NCBI GenBank assembly: GCA_014898415.1
Contig: RCTD01000024.1
Location: forward strand, 744,001-808,000
Source: Stromatinia cepivora
Lineage: Eukaryota > Ascomycota > Leotiomycetes > Helotiales > Sclerotiniaceae
Direction of reading: 5' to 3'
Length of the DNA stretch: 64,000 nucleotides
The translations under genes were made by a program, and so were the position numbers. Below are positions 1-12,212 of the stretch, in pieces (position 1 is the stretch's first letter; each line of letters starts with the position of its first letter). The notes under the pieces were generated by a model, which worked only from the letters and a program-made list of their open reading frames with translations, was not told the origin of the DNA and did no database searches.

Positions 1-465
1 ATGCACTGAAATATTTTAATTAGGACTCGAGAAAACAATACTCTGGAACTTGTGCAAAATTTGAAATTGTTGAAGATGTACGTATACATACTTAAACCTT
101 GTCATAATAATTCCTGCAATTGATGCATTGTAATCTCTGGAAAGCTAGAATTACAAAAGAGACTTCAGGCCTTGAACCTCCTAGCTTGTACAGATAGCTG
201 TAACTCTATTCCACGAATGCTATGCGGAAGTGGTTGGATTAGACAAATTTTGTACTTATAGGATGACAAGAGCTCTTTTTTGTAGGAAAAAAAGCTTGGC
301 TCTTTGTTTCGTGTTTTGTGGATTAGAGAGTGATGTAATGATAGATAGTGCGAGGGAAAGATCGTGTGATAGAAGTGTATGATGAGAAATGATGTTATAG
401 GGGAGGCTTTGCCAATGAATTATAGTAAGCAGAATATTTAAGAGTCTTTAGATTCTTGATCTAGA
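1..465. other. AT-rich intergenic DNA
   Basis: No reading frame with codon structure or recognisable protein is visible on either strand. The stretch ends at the target-site duplication of the MITE. Confidence 0.6.
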
Positions 466-473
466 ATCCTGAT

Positions 474-881
474 TAGGCTGCGCAGAAATAACCCGCAACC
501 CATGGGTACCTGCGGATAATCCACTCCGTGGATTATCCATTAGAAATACCATTCGTTTTGTAGATTATCTATTAAGATTTTAAAATAATCTGTTTTATAT
601 AACTTATATTATCTATAGATTATTTGTAGATTATTTGTAGATTATTTGTAGATTATTTGTAGATTATTTGTAGATTATTTGTAGATTATTTGTAGATTAT
701 TTATAAATAACTTATCAATATATAGATAGATAGATTATTTATAAATTGATATTTGTAAATAATCTGTAAATAATTTATAAGTATTTGTTCAGATTCTTCA
801 ATTATCTGTTCTGTCAGTGGATTATCCATGATTATCCATCAGAATCATTATCCACCCCGTGGGTACCTGTTGCGCAGCCTA
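474..881. mobile_element. Non-autonomous hAT-like MITE, copy 1
   Basis: A 408-bp AT-rich element bounded by perfect 11-bp terminal inverted repeats, TAGGCTGCGCA on the left and TGCGCAGCCTA on the right. The flanking octamers are atcctgat (466-473) and atattgat (882-889), 6 of 8 identical, which fits a decayed 8-bp target-site duplication as hAT transposases make. It has no coding capacity. Subterminal blocks are rich in GGATAATCC/GGATTATCC and GGGTACC words. The right end is nearly identical to that of the second copy at 27630-28180, which has a perfect 8-bp duplication. The centre has expanded into an 11-bp tandem repeat. Superfamily assignment rests on duplication length and TIR form only. 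Confidence 0.85.
618..705. repeat. 11-bp minisatellite inside MITE copy 1
   Basis: Eight head-to-tail copies of GATTATTTGTA, the last with one changed base. The repeat lies inside the MITE and is absent as a clean array from copy 2, so it probably expanded after insertion. Confidence 0.9.
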
Positions 882-889
882 ATATTGAT

Positions 890-2802
890 GGTATCATTTG
901 ATATTAAGGACTCTATTTATTTTACAGACTTTAGAGGTGCGGCTGAGGGATGATGATTATGTATTAAGATTAGATTCTGATACTAAAACTGAAAGTAACC
1001 AAATGTTCAGAATGGCAAATCTGAAAATATGTTAAAGCATGCCCCTGTGTAACACTGCTATTTGAATTGTAAGAAGGCCCTTTACAGAGGGGCCTCTTAT
1101 GGTAACATGATACATTTCCTAAAGATAAAATACTACAAAAACATAAGATGGAACATGGCAGATGATATACATCAGCCAGTAAGCTAATGGAGAACAAATC
1201 ACTAATATCAAATCCGTTGATGTGTGATCATTTATTTGAAGCTTGATCTAGAGCTGTCTGATTTTTCATTAAGACCCACCAAACACCAAATGGTTCTATA
1301 GAAGAAATAAGATCTTACAAATCCACAGGACGCAAGATGCTAACCGCTAGATTATTATCTGGTTGGCAAGAAATCTAATCCATTATTCGTATATGCCACA
1401 GCGTCCAGTTGTATGTGATCTCCTCATAAGTTATTATATGGTTTTGAATGAAGTCAGATTTGAGCCTTTTAATCCATTGAAGTTGTATACAAGTCTTTGG
1501 GTTAGCAACAGGAATGACAAATTGAAACGCTGCAGTATTAAAGGATAGTCTCTTAGGCTAACAAATTTTGGGTAAGTGATCATGATCACATCGGTAAATA
1601 AAATAGATTGCATACCAATACGAAAGCTATATAATCAAATGTCAAACATACTGTTGTTAAAATTTGATCACCACAGTACTTTGAAGCAAAAGACTGTATA
1701 CTCACTCGTCAATCTTGATTGTAGATCCTTTCAAACATTACACTTTCCTAAAAGCTTGCAAACTTCATAGTCTATCAATAAATTGTAATCCCATCAGTTA
1801 TCTTGGAATTGAGTGAGGTGAGAATATGATCAATATCCGAATGTGCTTTGCACAACAAGGAACTATTCACTGATAACCGCAATTAAGAAACACTTATTGT
1901 TAGATTATACGTCATACAATGAAGAGGTAAGTTTAAAGTGAGATCTTACTTAGACAATAGCTTCATCATTGTATCAAGTTGTCGCCTACAACAAACAGCT
2001 ACTTGAAGAAGAGTTCAGCAATCATGAGTTTCAATTTCTATTAGAACATTCAAACTAACCTCTTTTCAATTTAAGTGAAGAGAACTTTATTATTCCAGCT
2101 TATACTATATAATAAGGAAGTATTTGCCGCAAATACTTGAACGACAGCCTTCTCAATACTTCACACGTTTGTATAGAATAAAAAGATATTTATAATTAGA
2201 TTGAATAAAATATCATTAATGTTATATATCGAGCTAAGATATGAAGATTATTCATATAGTATATCGGTAAAGATGGACTTATTATTCTGAATATTTCTTT
2301 GGAATGAGTGTTATATCATTAATCAACCTCAATGAAGATATATCAAATAGTTTATATTCTTTTTTGAAATAAGTATCACATTGCTAGTCAACTTCGAATA
2401 TGTGCACTCATTAACAAAAGTGAACCTCAGCTTCTAACTTCACAACAGACTTGAATCTCTGAAGTTGTTGAAGTCCTAGTTGAAATTCACCATTTGGAAT
2501 GTTAAATGCCACTAGCTTGCTTTTCAAGTCTTCTTTTAAGGACTCTCTTGGATCCATTTCTTCTGTTTTCTTCTTCTTCCTCACACAATATACCATTTGC
2601 GTCTATAGATGCAAAACTTGCTTTGATCTTCTTGGTTTTTGTTTATAATTTCCTCGAACACTCTTAATCATCATGTCCTACCTTTCAGGAATCCATTTCC
2701 GCAGGAATTTGCACCACTTTTTCAAACAAATCCTCTTTTGACTAACGGTAACTCAATCTGCTGACTGATTCAGATCTTATACTTCCTTGTTCTATTTTTT
2801 CC
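890..2802. other. AT-rich intergenic DNA upstream of the dim-2-like gene
   Basis: Only short chance frames of 60-75 codons occur, none with fungal codon usage, splice signals or a recognisable product. The promoter and any first exon of the methyltransferase gene should lie in the last few hundred bases, but I could not define them. Confidence 0.5.
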
Positions 2803-5800
2803 ATGCTAATATGGCCAAAAGGTGAAGCATACATGATTTTACGAGCGAATTCTTTTGATGTACCTAATACCTGCCTCGACGTGGCCCATAGACCACGCCC
2901 GAAGGAAGAATATTGGGTCCCTCAAAAAAGCTTGAACCAGTTGGCAGTGACTGAAAGATTGAGAGGGAAAAGAATAACGCCAAGTTCAACTCCGGAGGAC
3001 TCCCAGCTGACCAAATCTGAGACTACTATTGACAAGGAATTGCCAGATCAAGAGATTCAGACGACCAAATTTCCAAATGTGAAGCCAAGAGAGATGATTC
3101 TTCTGGATGATACAGACGATGAAGCTGGATCGGTTATCATTGTTGGCGAACAGAGAAATATCACCGACAGTCCCGATGAAGGTACCACGGATGTAGATGA
3201 TCCATTGGAAAATGCAAATATTTCTGGCTTAAAAAGGAGTTTCTCGGTTTTTGAAATCTCAGATGAATCAGATGCCGATATCAGTGATCACGGTTATGGT
3301 TGTGATGCTGACTCCGGCCCAGAAATCGATTACGGTAGCCAATCATCAAGTTCACGTTCTGTTATCCGACCTCTAGCAAAGGTGAAGCAAACCAAAAAGT
3401 CAAATCAAGAATCAGAAACTCGTACGACGCCATGGATTTCGAAGATTGCTGGTATTTTATTTGGCAGGAGCCTCAGACCAGTCGGGGGTAACAAGGGTCA
3501 AAACCCGTGGGAATTTGCCTTGGAAGAATACCGTGAAGCTATGTCATTGGCTTGAAGAACTGGAGAGGAGTTCTTATGTGAAAACAGGGAAAAGGTAATG
3601 GAGATTGAATACCGAGCCGGAGATAGCATCTTAGTCGAACTTGGTACTTATATCATCTCAATGTAGCTGACGAAAAAAGCTAACTCTGAGAAGAAGATAT
3701 CAATTCCGAACTTCTACATGCACGCATCATATACTTATATGACGATGAAGTAAGTAAATCGTCCATTTCCGAAAGATTGATAAGCTGATTCTACAAGAAT
3801 GAAGGGTCAATGGCTCATGTTAGGTACTTCAAACATGGCTACGAAACTATAATTGGTGAGATAGCGAGCCCACGGGTGCTATTTCTTACTTCTGAGTGTG
3901 CGAATATTTCCATGTTCGAAGTAAAAGGCAAAATCAAAGTCGACTTCCGTGGGAAAAGCGACAAGAGCCATGTCTCAGAAATCAGACCAATCGAAGAAGA
4001 GTACTATACAAGTGCAGACAGCTATTTCTATCGATTGAACTACGATATATTGTCTGAAAGCTTCACCGAAGCTTCCGAAATGGCAATACAAAATCCAGGA
4101 ACTTCTTTCGAGAACTACGATTGCTGCGCTCGGGATACAGCCGAGAGGAGAAAGAAAGATCAACCGTTGAAAGTATTGGACCTGAATAGAGACCACGGAT
4201 TTGCTACTGGATTTATCTATCAAGGTATAGAATACCACCTCGAAGACTTTGCATACTTTGTTTCTGAAACCACTTCAAAGAAAAAAAAGCCTTACCATAT
4301 TGGTCAGATTCTGCATATCCGAGTCAAAAACCTAGAGGATTCTGATTCTGATTTTGAATCCGGAACGGAAGAGCGCGAAAATTATGAACCGAATGTCAGT
4401 TTGTTGGTTGATGTATACAAGCGGTATGATGATCACTTTCAAGCAACGAGATCTGAGGATTTTGAAAATATGGTTGAACTTACAACTTTCGACGAAAGAC
4501 GCGTATTCTTGAGGAAATCCAAAATCTTGAATCCAGGAAGACTCGATGGCCATTGCTTTGTTGCGCACATTGACGATATCGACGATCTAGACGCCTACAA
4601 AGACTTAGACAACACATTCTGGGTCAAGGATCAGATTCCTCACGATTTAATGAAGGAATCAATTTCCGTTGAAGATTTGGAACCGATGCCTGGAAGACAT
4701 CCAAAATACTCTATGGAGAGCAGGATGAGGTTCGAACGAGAGAAAGAGAAAGTGGTGTCTAAAGGGAATGGGACGAAGTTAACGACTCTGGTAAGCTCTC
4801 TTGCATCCTTTTAGATATTATGAGGATATATGCTAATTCGATGGAAAGGATATTTTCAGTGGAGCGGGTGGGTTAAGCCAGGGCTTCCATGATAGTGGAG
4901 TAGTAGGGACTACATACGCCATCGAGTTCGACACCGCTGCGTGTAAGAGCCTCAAGCGAAACTTTCCAGATGCTATCGTGTACAATCATGATGCAAACGT
5001 TGCTAGAGTGGGTAGTAAATGACGGAGCTGGTCTGAATGCGGGCATCCTATATGATATGGAAAATAAGGCCCTTCTAGATATGCCCTCAAAAGGAGATAT
5101 CGAGAGGATTATTGGTGGACCCCCCTTGTCAAGGATGGAGTGCATTAAATCGAAGCAAAGGGAACGGTGCTCCAAAAGAGAGTTGATTGCGACCTATCTC
5201 TCGTATGTCGATTTCTATAGACCGAAATATTTTCTGCTAGAAAATGTAATGGGACTGGTGTACCAGAAGGTAGGTTTCCATACATGAACACTTCGTGATA
5301 GCCTAATAATTACTATAGCTCGACGGCGTTGACGTTCCGGGTACACATTCTAGAGGCAGCCTGCCTAATGGCGCAGTGAAGTATTCAATCATGATGGAAA
5401 TCCCAATAGCGCCAATACTGTTTAGCTAACAAGAAATGCAGATTCATTTTCCGAGCTTTGACATCGCTAGGCTATCAATGTCAACACGCGTCCCTTCAAG
5501 CCGGTGTATTTGGATCACCTTCCTCCAGAACACGAGTAATCTTCTGGGCATCTCTGCCTGGATATGAACTCCCGAAATATCCCCAGGCAACACACTTGTT
5601 TGATGGAAGAGTGCCTAAGAGTTCTCATCGCATCAGGAGGTCAGCTCCTCATTGGCCTATTACGATAGGGGGTTGCCTGTCAGATCTACCTAGCTTCGAA
5701 TGGATAAACCCTCATGCAACTAATCCCGAAACAGCTGCACAAATGTCTAGTCGACTGAACCGTGATAAAAATGTTGCTCAATACTCATGTTCAGTCTCAT

Positions 5801-6709
5801 CAAGAGCATTGGACTATGTTGGATTAGCAAAGCAAGCATATGTCTCCGATCCTCTGAACGAATACCAAAGAAAGATACGCAAATCGGTTCCCAATGATCT
5901 TCTACAGAATCATACCATGCACCAGCTTTCACAAAAATATACCGAACAACTATGCAACATTCCATTTCGCGCAGGAGCCAATTACAAAAATATGCCCAAG
6001 AATCTCTTGCCGAAATTCTTGCGGCAAGCACTAAATAACTCGCTGGATGGCGGACAAGAGGAATTGAGCGGAAGATATGGAAGGCAATCCGTGAAGCAGG
6101 GGTTTAAAGTGGTGACTACGAAGCTGAAAAATCCTTGCAGTGTTGACTGGGTATGTACTGATGAGGTTTTTGCTACCAGCTAATGATAATTTCAAAAACT
6201 AACGAGAACGATACTAGATACTCCATCCATACCTACATAGAACCTACTCTGCGAGAGGGTTCGCTAGAGCCCAAGGTTTTCCCGATAGCTTTACCTGGGA
6301 TATGGATAATGCAAAGATGGCCGACATCCATAAACAAATTGGAAACGCTGTGCCAATTCCACTTGCACGAGCGCTCGGAAACGAACTATGGAAAGTTTTG
6401 CAAGACAGATCATCTGCACGCAGAGAGGTTGACCATGACGAAGATATAGATGATCAAGAAGAGGTTGAAGTCAACGACGAATTCAACATAAAGTTGAACA
6501 TAGGTGAAGGCGTGTTGGTGGACAGTGGGAGTGGTCATGATGAAGACATGGACGATCAAGAAGATGCCGAGCCCGAGGACGAAGTGGATCAGGATATAGA
6601 TACAGAAGAAGAAGAAGTAGTCGCAACCGGCACTAAAAGACAGGAAGAAACAAGAATGAATACTGGATGGAGCAAGGATGACGCGATTGTGCTTGATGAT
6701 TCAGACTGA
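2803..6709 (+). pseudogene. dim-2: DIM-2-type DNA (cytosine-5) methyltransferase, disrupted
   Basis: DIM-2 enzymes methylate cytosines in fungal repeats. Segments in order are an acidic Ser-rich N-terminal region (2803-3555), a BAH-like region (3600-4790), motif I DIFSGAGGL (4849), motif VI FLLENV (about 5240), motif VIII (QAG.FGSPSSRTR, about 5490-5530), and motifs IX-X (RGFARAQGFPDSF, IGNAVP, 6260-6350) with an acidic tail. Clean introns lie at 3750-3797, 4791-4848, 5270-5318, 5381-5441 and 6151-6217, joining in phase. The frame is nevertheless lost near 3555, near 3661 (followed by in-frame TAA and TGA), at about 5000, at the C6 run 5120-5125 and at about 5174. The catalytic PCQG reads in a different frame (5127) from both flanks. 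A few indels could be assembly errors, but so many argue for a pseudogene. The start is unresolved. Confidence 0.8.
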
Positions 6710-6908
6710 TAATTCAACACTGGCTTTTCGGAGATGCCGAGGAAGCTTTTGGGCCGCTTAAGGATGTTTGATGAGACAACTTGGTTAGGTTCTAGATATT
6801 GTGGATTTAGGGAATTGTTTTAAGGAAATCGAACTTTTAAAGAAAAATTAACGTGGTAAGAGAAATCGTAGTCTGGCATTGTGAAACAGTGCGTATCTCA
6901 TCCTCCAG

Positions 6909-8319
6909 CTATCTAGTGTCGTACTCAAGTTTCTTTCCAACCACAGGCATATAAGATTCGAACCACATCACCGACTGACTGAAAGCAGCTCGCTTTGCGT
7001 AAATTTCATCTCTAGTCATTCGACCTCGATCTAGCAATTTGGTGGCAAAACCATGCTCAACACCTGAAAACAAATTCATCTGCCAGGGCACTGGTGGCAG
7101 CGATTGGTTTTCTTTCTCGTTTAGGCTAACCAAGTTGACGAGTTCTCTTTCTTGCTCGTGGCGTTGTGCTACGGTGACAATTCGATCATCCCATGATTGA
7201 GCAAGTGATAGAGGTGCTTGGACTAAAAAAGTTCAGAAAGATTAGACGACCGAAAGGTGATTTAGAATTGGAAAGAGCAAAAGATCGTATGAAATAGATG
7301 TTATTACTCTTACTATAAGCTTGTGATCGCACATGCGCAGGAGAAGCTATGAAAGCTGCTTGAATACGGCAGGGCTTCTGTAGAAGTAGAGCCATGACTG
7401 AAGGGCTGGTCAGCATATGTCTCGGAAATAGCTCTGGATCTCAATAGAAAATAGCACTGACGTGGAGGGGCTCCAGCGCAGTATCCTACTCCTCCAATTT
7501 GATTACAGCTTCGATGGTCGCGGAGGTAGTTCATGGCGTTAGTTATCATGCGGTCTCGTAGGTCAAGGCTGGGCTCGCTTTTGGGGTTTTTGCCATTCCA
7601 CGGCTCGATTTCTACAAATTGATTAGCCCTTGTCAAATGCGAAGAGTCATTTTACTAATAACCGTCTTGCGTTCGACCTATTTTCTGATGCCTGCCCCAA
7701 TAGTTGATAACTATCGTGAGATATCCAGCCTATCATTTTGTTTAGTTGTTTCAAAGAAAAAAGGGACATCGACTCTTACTCTGGCATATTCATCAGCACT
7801 TTATACATGGTTAGCATCCAGTCCCGCTCTTTTTGTAGATGCAAACGGGAACTTACAGTGCACGATTATTTGGTGCTGTTCCTGGACTATTGGGGAAATA
7901 TATGAGGCCTTGATTTCTTTTGATGTTGGCGTTGGTGGGCTCCGCAATATAGACGACATCGCCTTTTAGCTCAGCATCACTAGATACCGGTCTTACGCTA
8001 TAGAAGTCATTAGTACGTTTCCGACAATGATACGGGATCTGCTGTATATGGAAAGGGTGCCTGCCTACGTTTCAGCATTGCCAGTGAAAATGTCTGTTTC
8101 AGGCTTTAGGAATGACCCTGGCGAAGCTATTAAAGGCGATATATATGAGGATAGAGTCCTGAAAGTTTGCTGTATGAACGGAAAGAACACGGCCCAGGTC
8201 GTGTACAGTCCTATCACGCCAAAGCAAGCTACAAGAACTACAAAAGCTTTGCCAGTTGCCTCATTTGTACCAGTCGCATCATCAGTACCAGTAGTATCAT
8301 TGATATCCGAGTCGCTCAT
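6909..8319 (-). CDS. Dienelactone-hydrolase-like protein with N-terminal membrane anchor
   Basis: The C-terminal exon (6909-7222) has the family signature MNLFSGVEHGFA with the catalytic-type His, and ends SVMWFESYMPVV. An upstream exon holds FIASPAHV, and another holds VGYCAGA, which fits the GxCxG nucleophile motif. Exon 2 (7857-7997) reads DAELKGDVVYIAEP, as in this alpha/beta hydrolase family. Well-formed introns lie at 7223-7313, 7799-7856 and 7998-8068. The first exon starts at ATG 8319 and encodes a Thr/Asp-rich leader, then a hydrophobic stretch (AFVVLVACFGVIGLYTTWAV) not usual for soluble dienelactone hydrolases. Two junctions, about 7420-7480 and 7640-7735, could not be joined in frame with normal introns, so the gene may be damaged. 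Family call likely, integrity uncertain. Confidence 0.55.
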
Positions 8320-8923
8320 GGCTGTAACTAATCAATCTTTGGATCACAACACTGAATGATACAAGTTCGACGTCTGGGTAAGTGATATGACTTGCATAGA
8401 GATTTAAAAGGTAATATATCTAATAGTAAAACACACGGTTCGCGGAAGAACTTCATTTTCACTAGCATAATTAAAAACAATGAATAAGGAATAAGGAATC
8501 AGGAATCAAACGAAGTTGTCCGTTTTCGTCACTACAAGCTGTCATGCCATATTTCTAAGGTTGAAGAGAATGATCACGAGCTAACCCAAGAAAGGTAAAG
8601 ATCAAAGTCTCACGTGACTTTACCCATAATATGGTGGAAAGATTTCATCATAGAATTACTCGTAAATGAAGAAGTAAAAGAACCGATACTGTTACTTGAA
8701 ATCTGGTGAGATTCGCAGAAGATTTATTACACCTGTGAAAGGTAAACCGGCCATCTTCACACGGGACAGAATGGATTTGAGGTTACCGTAGCCTTTAGTT
8801 CTATATTTAGCGGACATCTTTATCTCAAATCAATCCACATCACCAACCGACTTTAATGCTGAACAGCAAAATTATCGGAGGTTCATCTCTCATGATCTGT
8901 TCGAGATACCTCGACAGGTCTCG
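8320..8923. other. Divergent intergenic region
   Basis: This lies between the minus-strand hydrolase-like gene and the plus-strand TAPT1-like gene, so it should carry both promoters. No strong TATA box or repeated operator was seen. Confidence 0.5.
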
Positions 8924-11900
8924 ATGGCGGTAGAGAATGTAATATATTCTCATGGGGCAGGGCCTCGGGTGGGAAATCATGAGCAGGATGTGAGATCACC
9001 TGAGCAAGATAATCTCAAGCAACTCACCGCCCAATCCGCAATCAAGCACCCCAAACCTATTCCAGCAATCGAGGACCCGGAACAATTACGAACACCTTCA
9101 CCGAGCCCTTCTCCACGGAGCTCATCATCATCAAAGGTGGTTGTGGACGAGTCGCTCTCTGGGAATGCAAAAGAAGCCCCACCTGTGCAAATTGGCAATC
9201 AGAGTTCCGAGTCTTTCCATCAACTTGGGAATCTTCCTTCTCCTGAAGAGCATGATGGAACAAATGGAACAACTCCACCGCCTCCCATTTCGAAAGCTCC
9301 GCCCTCTTCTTATGAACTTGATGACATTCAAGAGGAAAAAATCAAAAATTATCGAGAATCGTCCTTGGAGGATGTTGGGGAAGAAAAGGTTCTTAAATTG
9401 TCAGCTGCTGAGATGACTGAATTAATATCTGCCCCTGAATCCCTTCCAATGATCTCGCCCCAAAAATTATTGACTCCCAATATCAGTCAAGGCGATGCCG
9501 AAGGACGGGGACGCATGAGATCCGGTTCTGACGTACCTCGCATGGATCTTGACGATCAACCGTCTGCATCGACAGATCCTCGCAAGTTTGATACTCCAGA
9601 ATCTGTGAGGTTCACTCCAGACATCAATGGTGAGGGCCGACAATACCCAGAGGGACCTCAAACCAATGCTGGCACTAAACGGCCCACAATCTCGTCTTCT
9701 TCCCGTGCCTTTAGTGCCCAGCCGGCTTCAAGTCAATGGCCGTCATACTCCAAACCAAATCCAATTCCGATATCTCCCAAACGGAGGCCATTCCCCATCG
9801 GGCGCGGAACAGAACCATTAAACCTCAACCTTGAAGGCTTGAGTTCCACCGTCATGGCTAATGGAGCGAGCAAATCTTCACAATTACCAGATATACCACC
9901 ACCGTCGCCAATACCCCAGTCAATTCCTCTTCCTCCAATGTCGATTCCTACTTATCTACAGCTTGAGCTTTCCGCAACAAGGCCATCACCATTGTATATA
10001 TATCGCTCGGCTTCCACTGAATTTCCTTATGAATCATCGAAAGTTAAATTTGAGCGTTTATTGAATTTTTTGTTACTACCGCCACAACTGGAACAGGTTC
10101 TATATTTTGGATCTTTGGCATGTCTTGATGCTTGGCTTTATACCTTTACAATCTTACCATTGCGATTCTTCAAAGCTTTAGGTATTCTTATTTCGTGGTG
10201 GGGTCATGTGCTAGCCAAGGAATGTCGCTTCATTACTGGCTTTGTCTATCATGGCACAAGTCGTATGTGGCACCGACGAAATGAACGTCGTAACGCCGAA
10301 TCTCTTTCACCGACAAGGAGTATGTCACGTCCAAGCAGGCCTTCGATGTCGGTAACAACCTCGTATCAATCTCAAGCTGGAAGACCAACCGAAGCTTTCA
10401 GGCGTAGCGGGACTACTGAAACTACTCCTAGACTAAATGGCGAGCGTAGACCAAGGCAAGGTTGGGGTCGTCGCCATCGCCGCATGAAGTCTCAACCTTC
10501 CTCATTATCTTCATACAACAAAGCGGATCTTTTACAAGGAGCTGTCATAATTTTCAGTTCCTTCTTCTTAATGAAGTTGGACGCAAGTAGAATGTATCAT
10601 AGTATTAGAGCGCAATCAGCCATCAGACTTTATGTTATTTATAATCTTTTAGAGGTATGTCAACTGATCTAGATTGTGGAGTACGCTGACTAAATTTGTT
10701 AGGTCTTCGATCGGCTTGCGTCAGCCCTAGGCCAGGACATTTTTGAATGCCTGTTTTCCGACGAAACGCTAGAACGAGATAGCGATGGTAGGAGTAAAGT
10801 ATTACGACCCCTTGGCATGTTCGTGCTTGCTCTCATATATAATGTCGTTCATGCAGCAGCATTATTCACACAAGTTGTCACCTTGAATGTTGCCGTGAAC
10901 TCCTACTCGAATGCTCTCATTACACTATTATTGTCGAATCAATTTGTGGAAGTCAAAGGGACCGTGTTTAAGAAGTTTGAAAAAGACAATCTCTTCCAAC
11001 TCACGTGTGCCGATGTTGTGGAGCGTTTCCAGCTTTGGCTTATGCTCATGATTATCGCATTGCGAAATATTGTTGAAATGGGTGGGTTTAGCAGCATGGC
11101 GTCATCGGCGTCAGAAGCAACGAGTCCGTTACGTACGAGCTCAATGCTTCCAAATAGCTTTACCATTCTTCCAGGCTGGTCGGGCGAGGTTCTTTCGCCA
11201 TTCTTCATCGTGATAGGGAGTGAGATGTTGGTAGATTGGATCAAACATGCATACATCAGCAAGTTTAATGGTGTCAAGCCAGCAATCTATCAACGATTCC
11301 TCGACGTATTGGCCAAGGATTATTACACAAATGTAAGTATCTCAATCACAATTAGTTACTCCATGTAACGATTCTAGGCTTTCGTCAATCAAAACCTTCT
11401 CAAACGTCTGGGTCTCCCCGTGATACCACTTTCGTGTCTTTTCATCCGAGCTGCATTTCAAACATATCACATGTTTCTCGCCACTCATCTTCCTCCCCCA
11501 CTTCCATCAACTACAACATCTTTATCTGTTGAATCCTCTCCAGCCACAACAGCAGCCCTTGAACATTTCGATACCATCGTCCGCAAAGCCCTCGGTCGAT
11601 CAACTTTCGGCTTGCCAAACCCGGACTCCATCACACCATGGTATCTACCCAGCACCGATGATGTAATCGCATCATTAACCATGATTGTCTTCTTCCTCGG
11701 TGCATTCTTTGTTCTTCTCGCCTGCAAACTCGTGCTCGGCATGCTGTTACTAAAATTCGCACGAAATCGTTACCAAACCATGAAAATGCGCGAACATCGA
11801 AGCTACGAGACAGGTGGAAAGAGAGTCGGTGGTTGGGGCATGGTAGAATTGGATGATGATAAAAAGCGATGGATTTATGATGATGACCCGGAGACACTGA

Positions 11901-12010
11901 AGAAGTTGAAGGAAAAGGAAAGACTGGCGAGAGATAAGGAGAAGGTGGGGGCGGTGCAGGATTTTTCGAAGATTAGTAGATATGAAATGGCGGCGAAGAG
12001 GATATGGTGA
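8924..12010 (+). CDS. TAPT1/EMP65-family ER membrane protein
   Basis: Three exons (8924-10654, 10703-11332, 11378-12010) join in frame to about 997 residues. The first 370 residues are a Pro/Ser-rich disordered tail. The conserved core begins at FERLLNFLLLPPQLEQVLYF and has several membrane segments, including the stretches around LIYNVVHAAALF, LWLMLMIIALRNIVEMGG and VFFLGAFFVLLACKLVLGML. The signature around YNLLEVFDRLASALGQDIFE spans intron 1. Yeast EMP65 and animal TAPT1 are multi-span proteins linked to ER protein quality control and ciliary or Golgi roles; the role here is inferred from family only. Introns are 48 and 45 bp. The coding strand shifts from C-rich (11480-11760) to G-rich (11880-12000). 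The start ATG at 8924 is the first in frame. Confidence 0.88.
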
Positions 12011-12212
12011 AGGCCAAGGGCATGTTACTTTAGATGAAATAAACATCCCGATTGCCCGTATCCCCCGGGGCGAAGATGACAATTTGTGGAATTTACGTGG
12101 TGACATCACCCTCCGCCTTATTCGGTTAGCCAGTAGATTGTTCATTCGTCGTTCGTTCCTGCTTACCCTTCATTCCGGATATCTGACCCCTACGGACAAA
12201 TTCCAAAGCTAA

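Noticed and set aside
2411..2596. Lys/Glu-rich minus-strand frame upstream of dim-2
   Set aside because: Short, antisense to the expected promoter, no splice signals or known domain.
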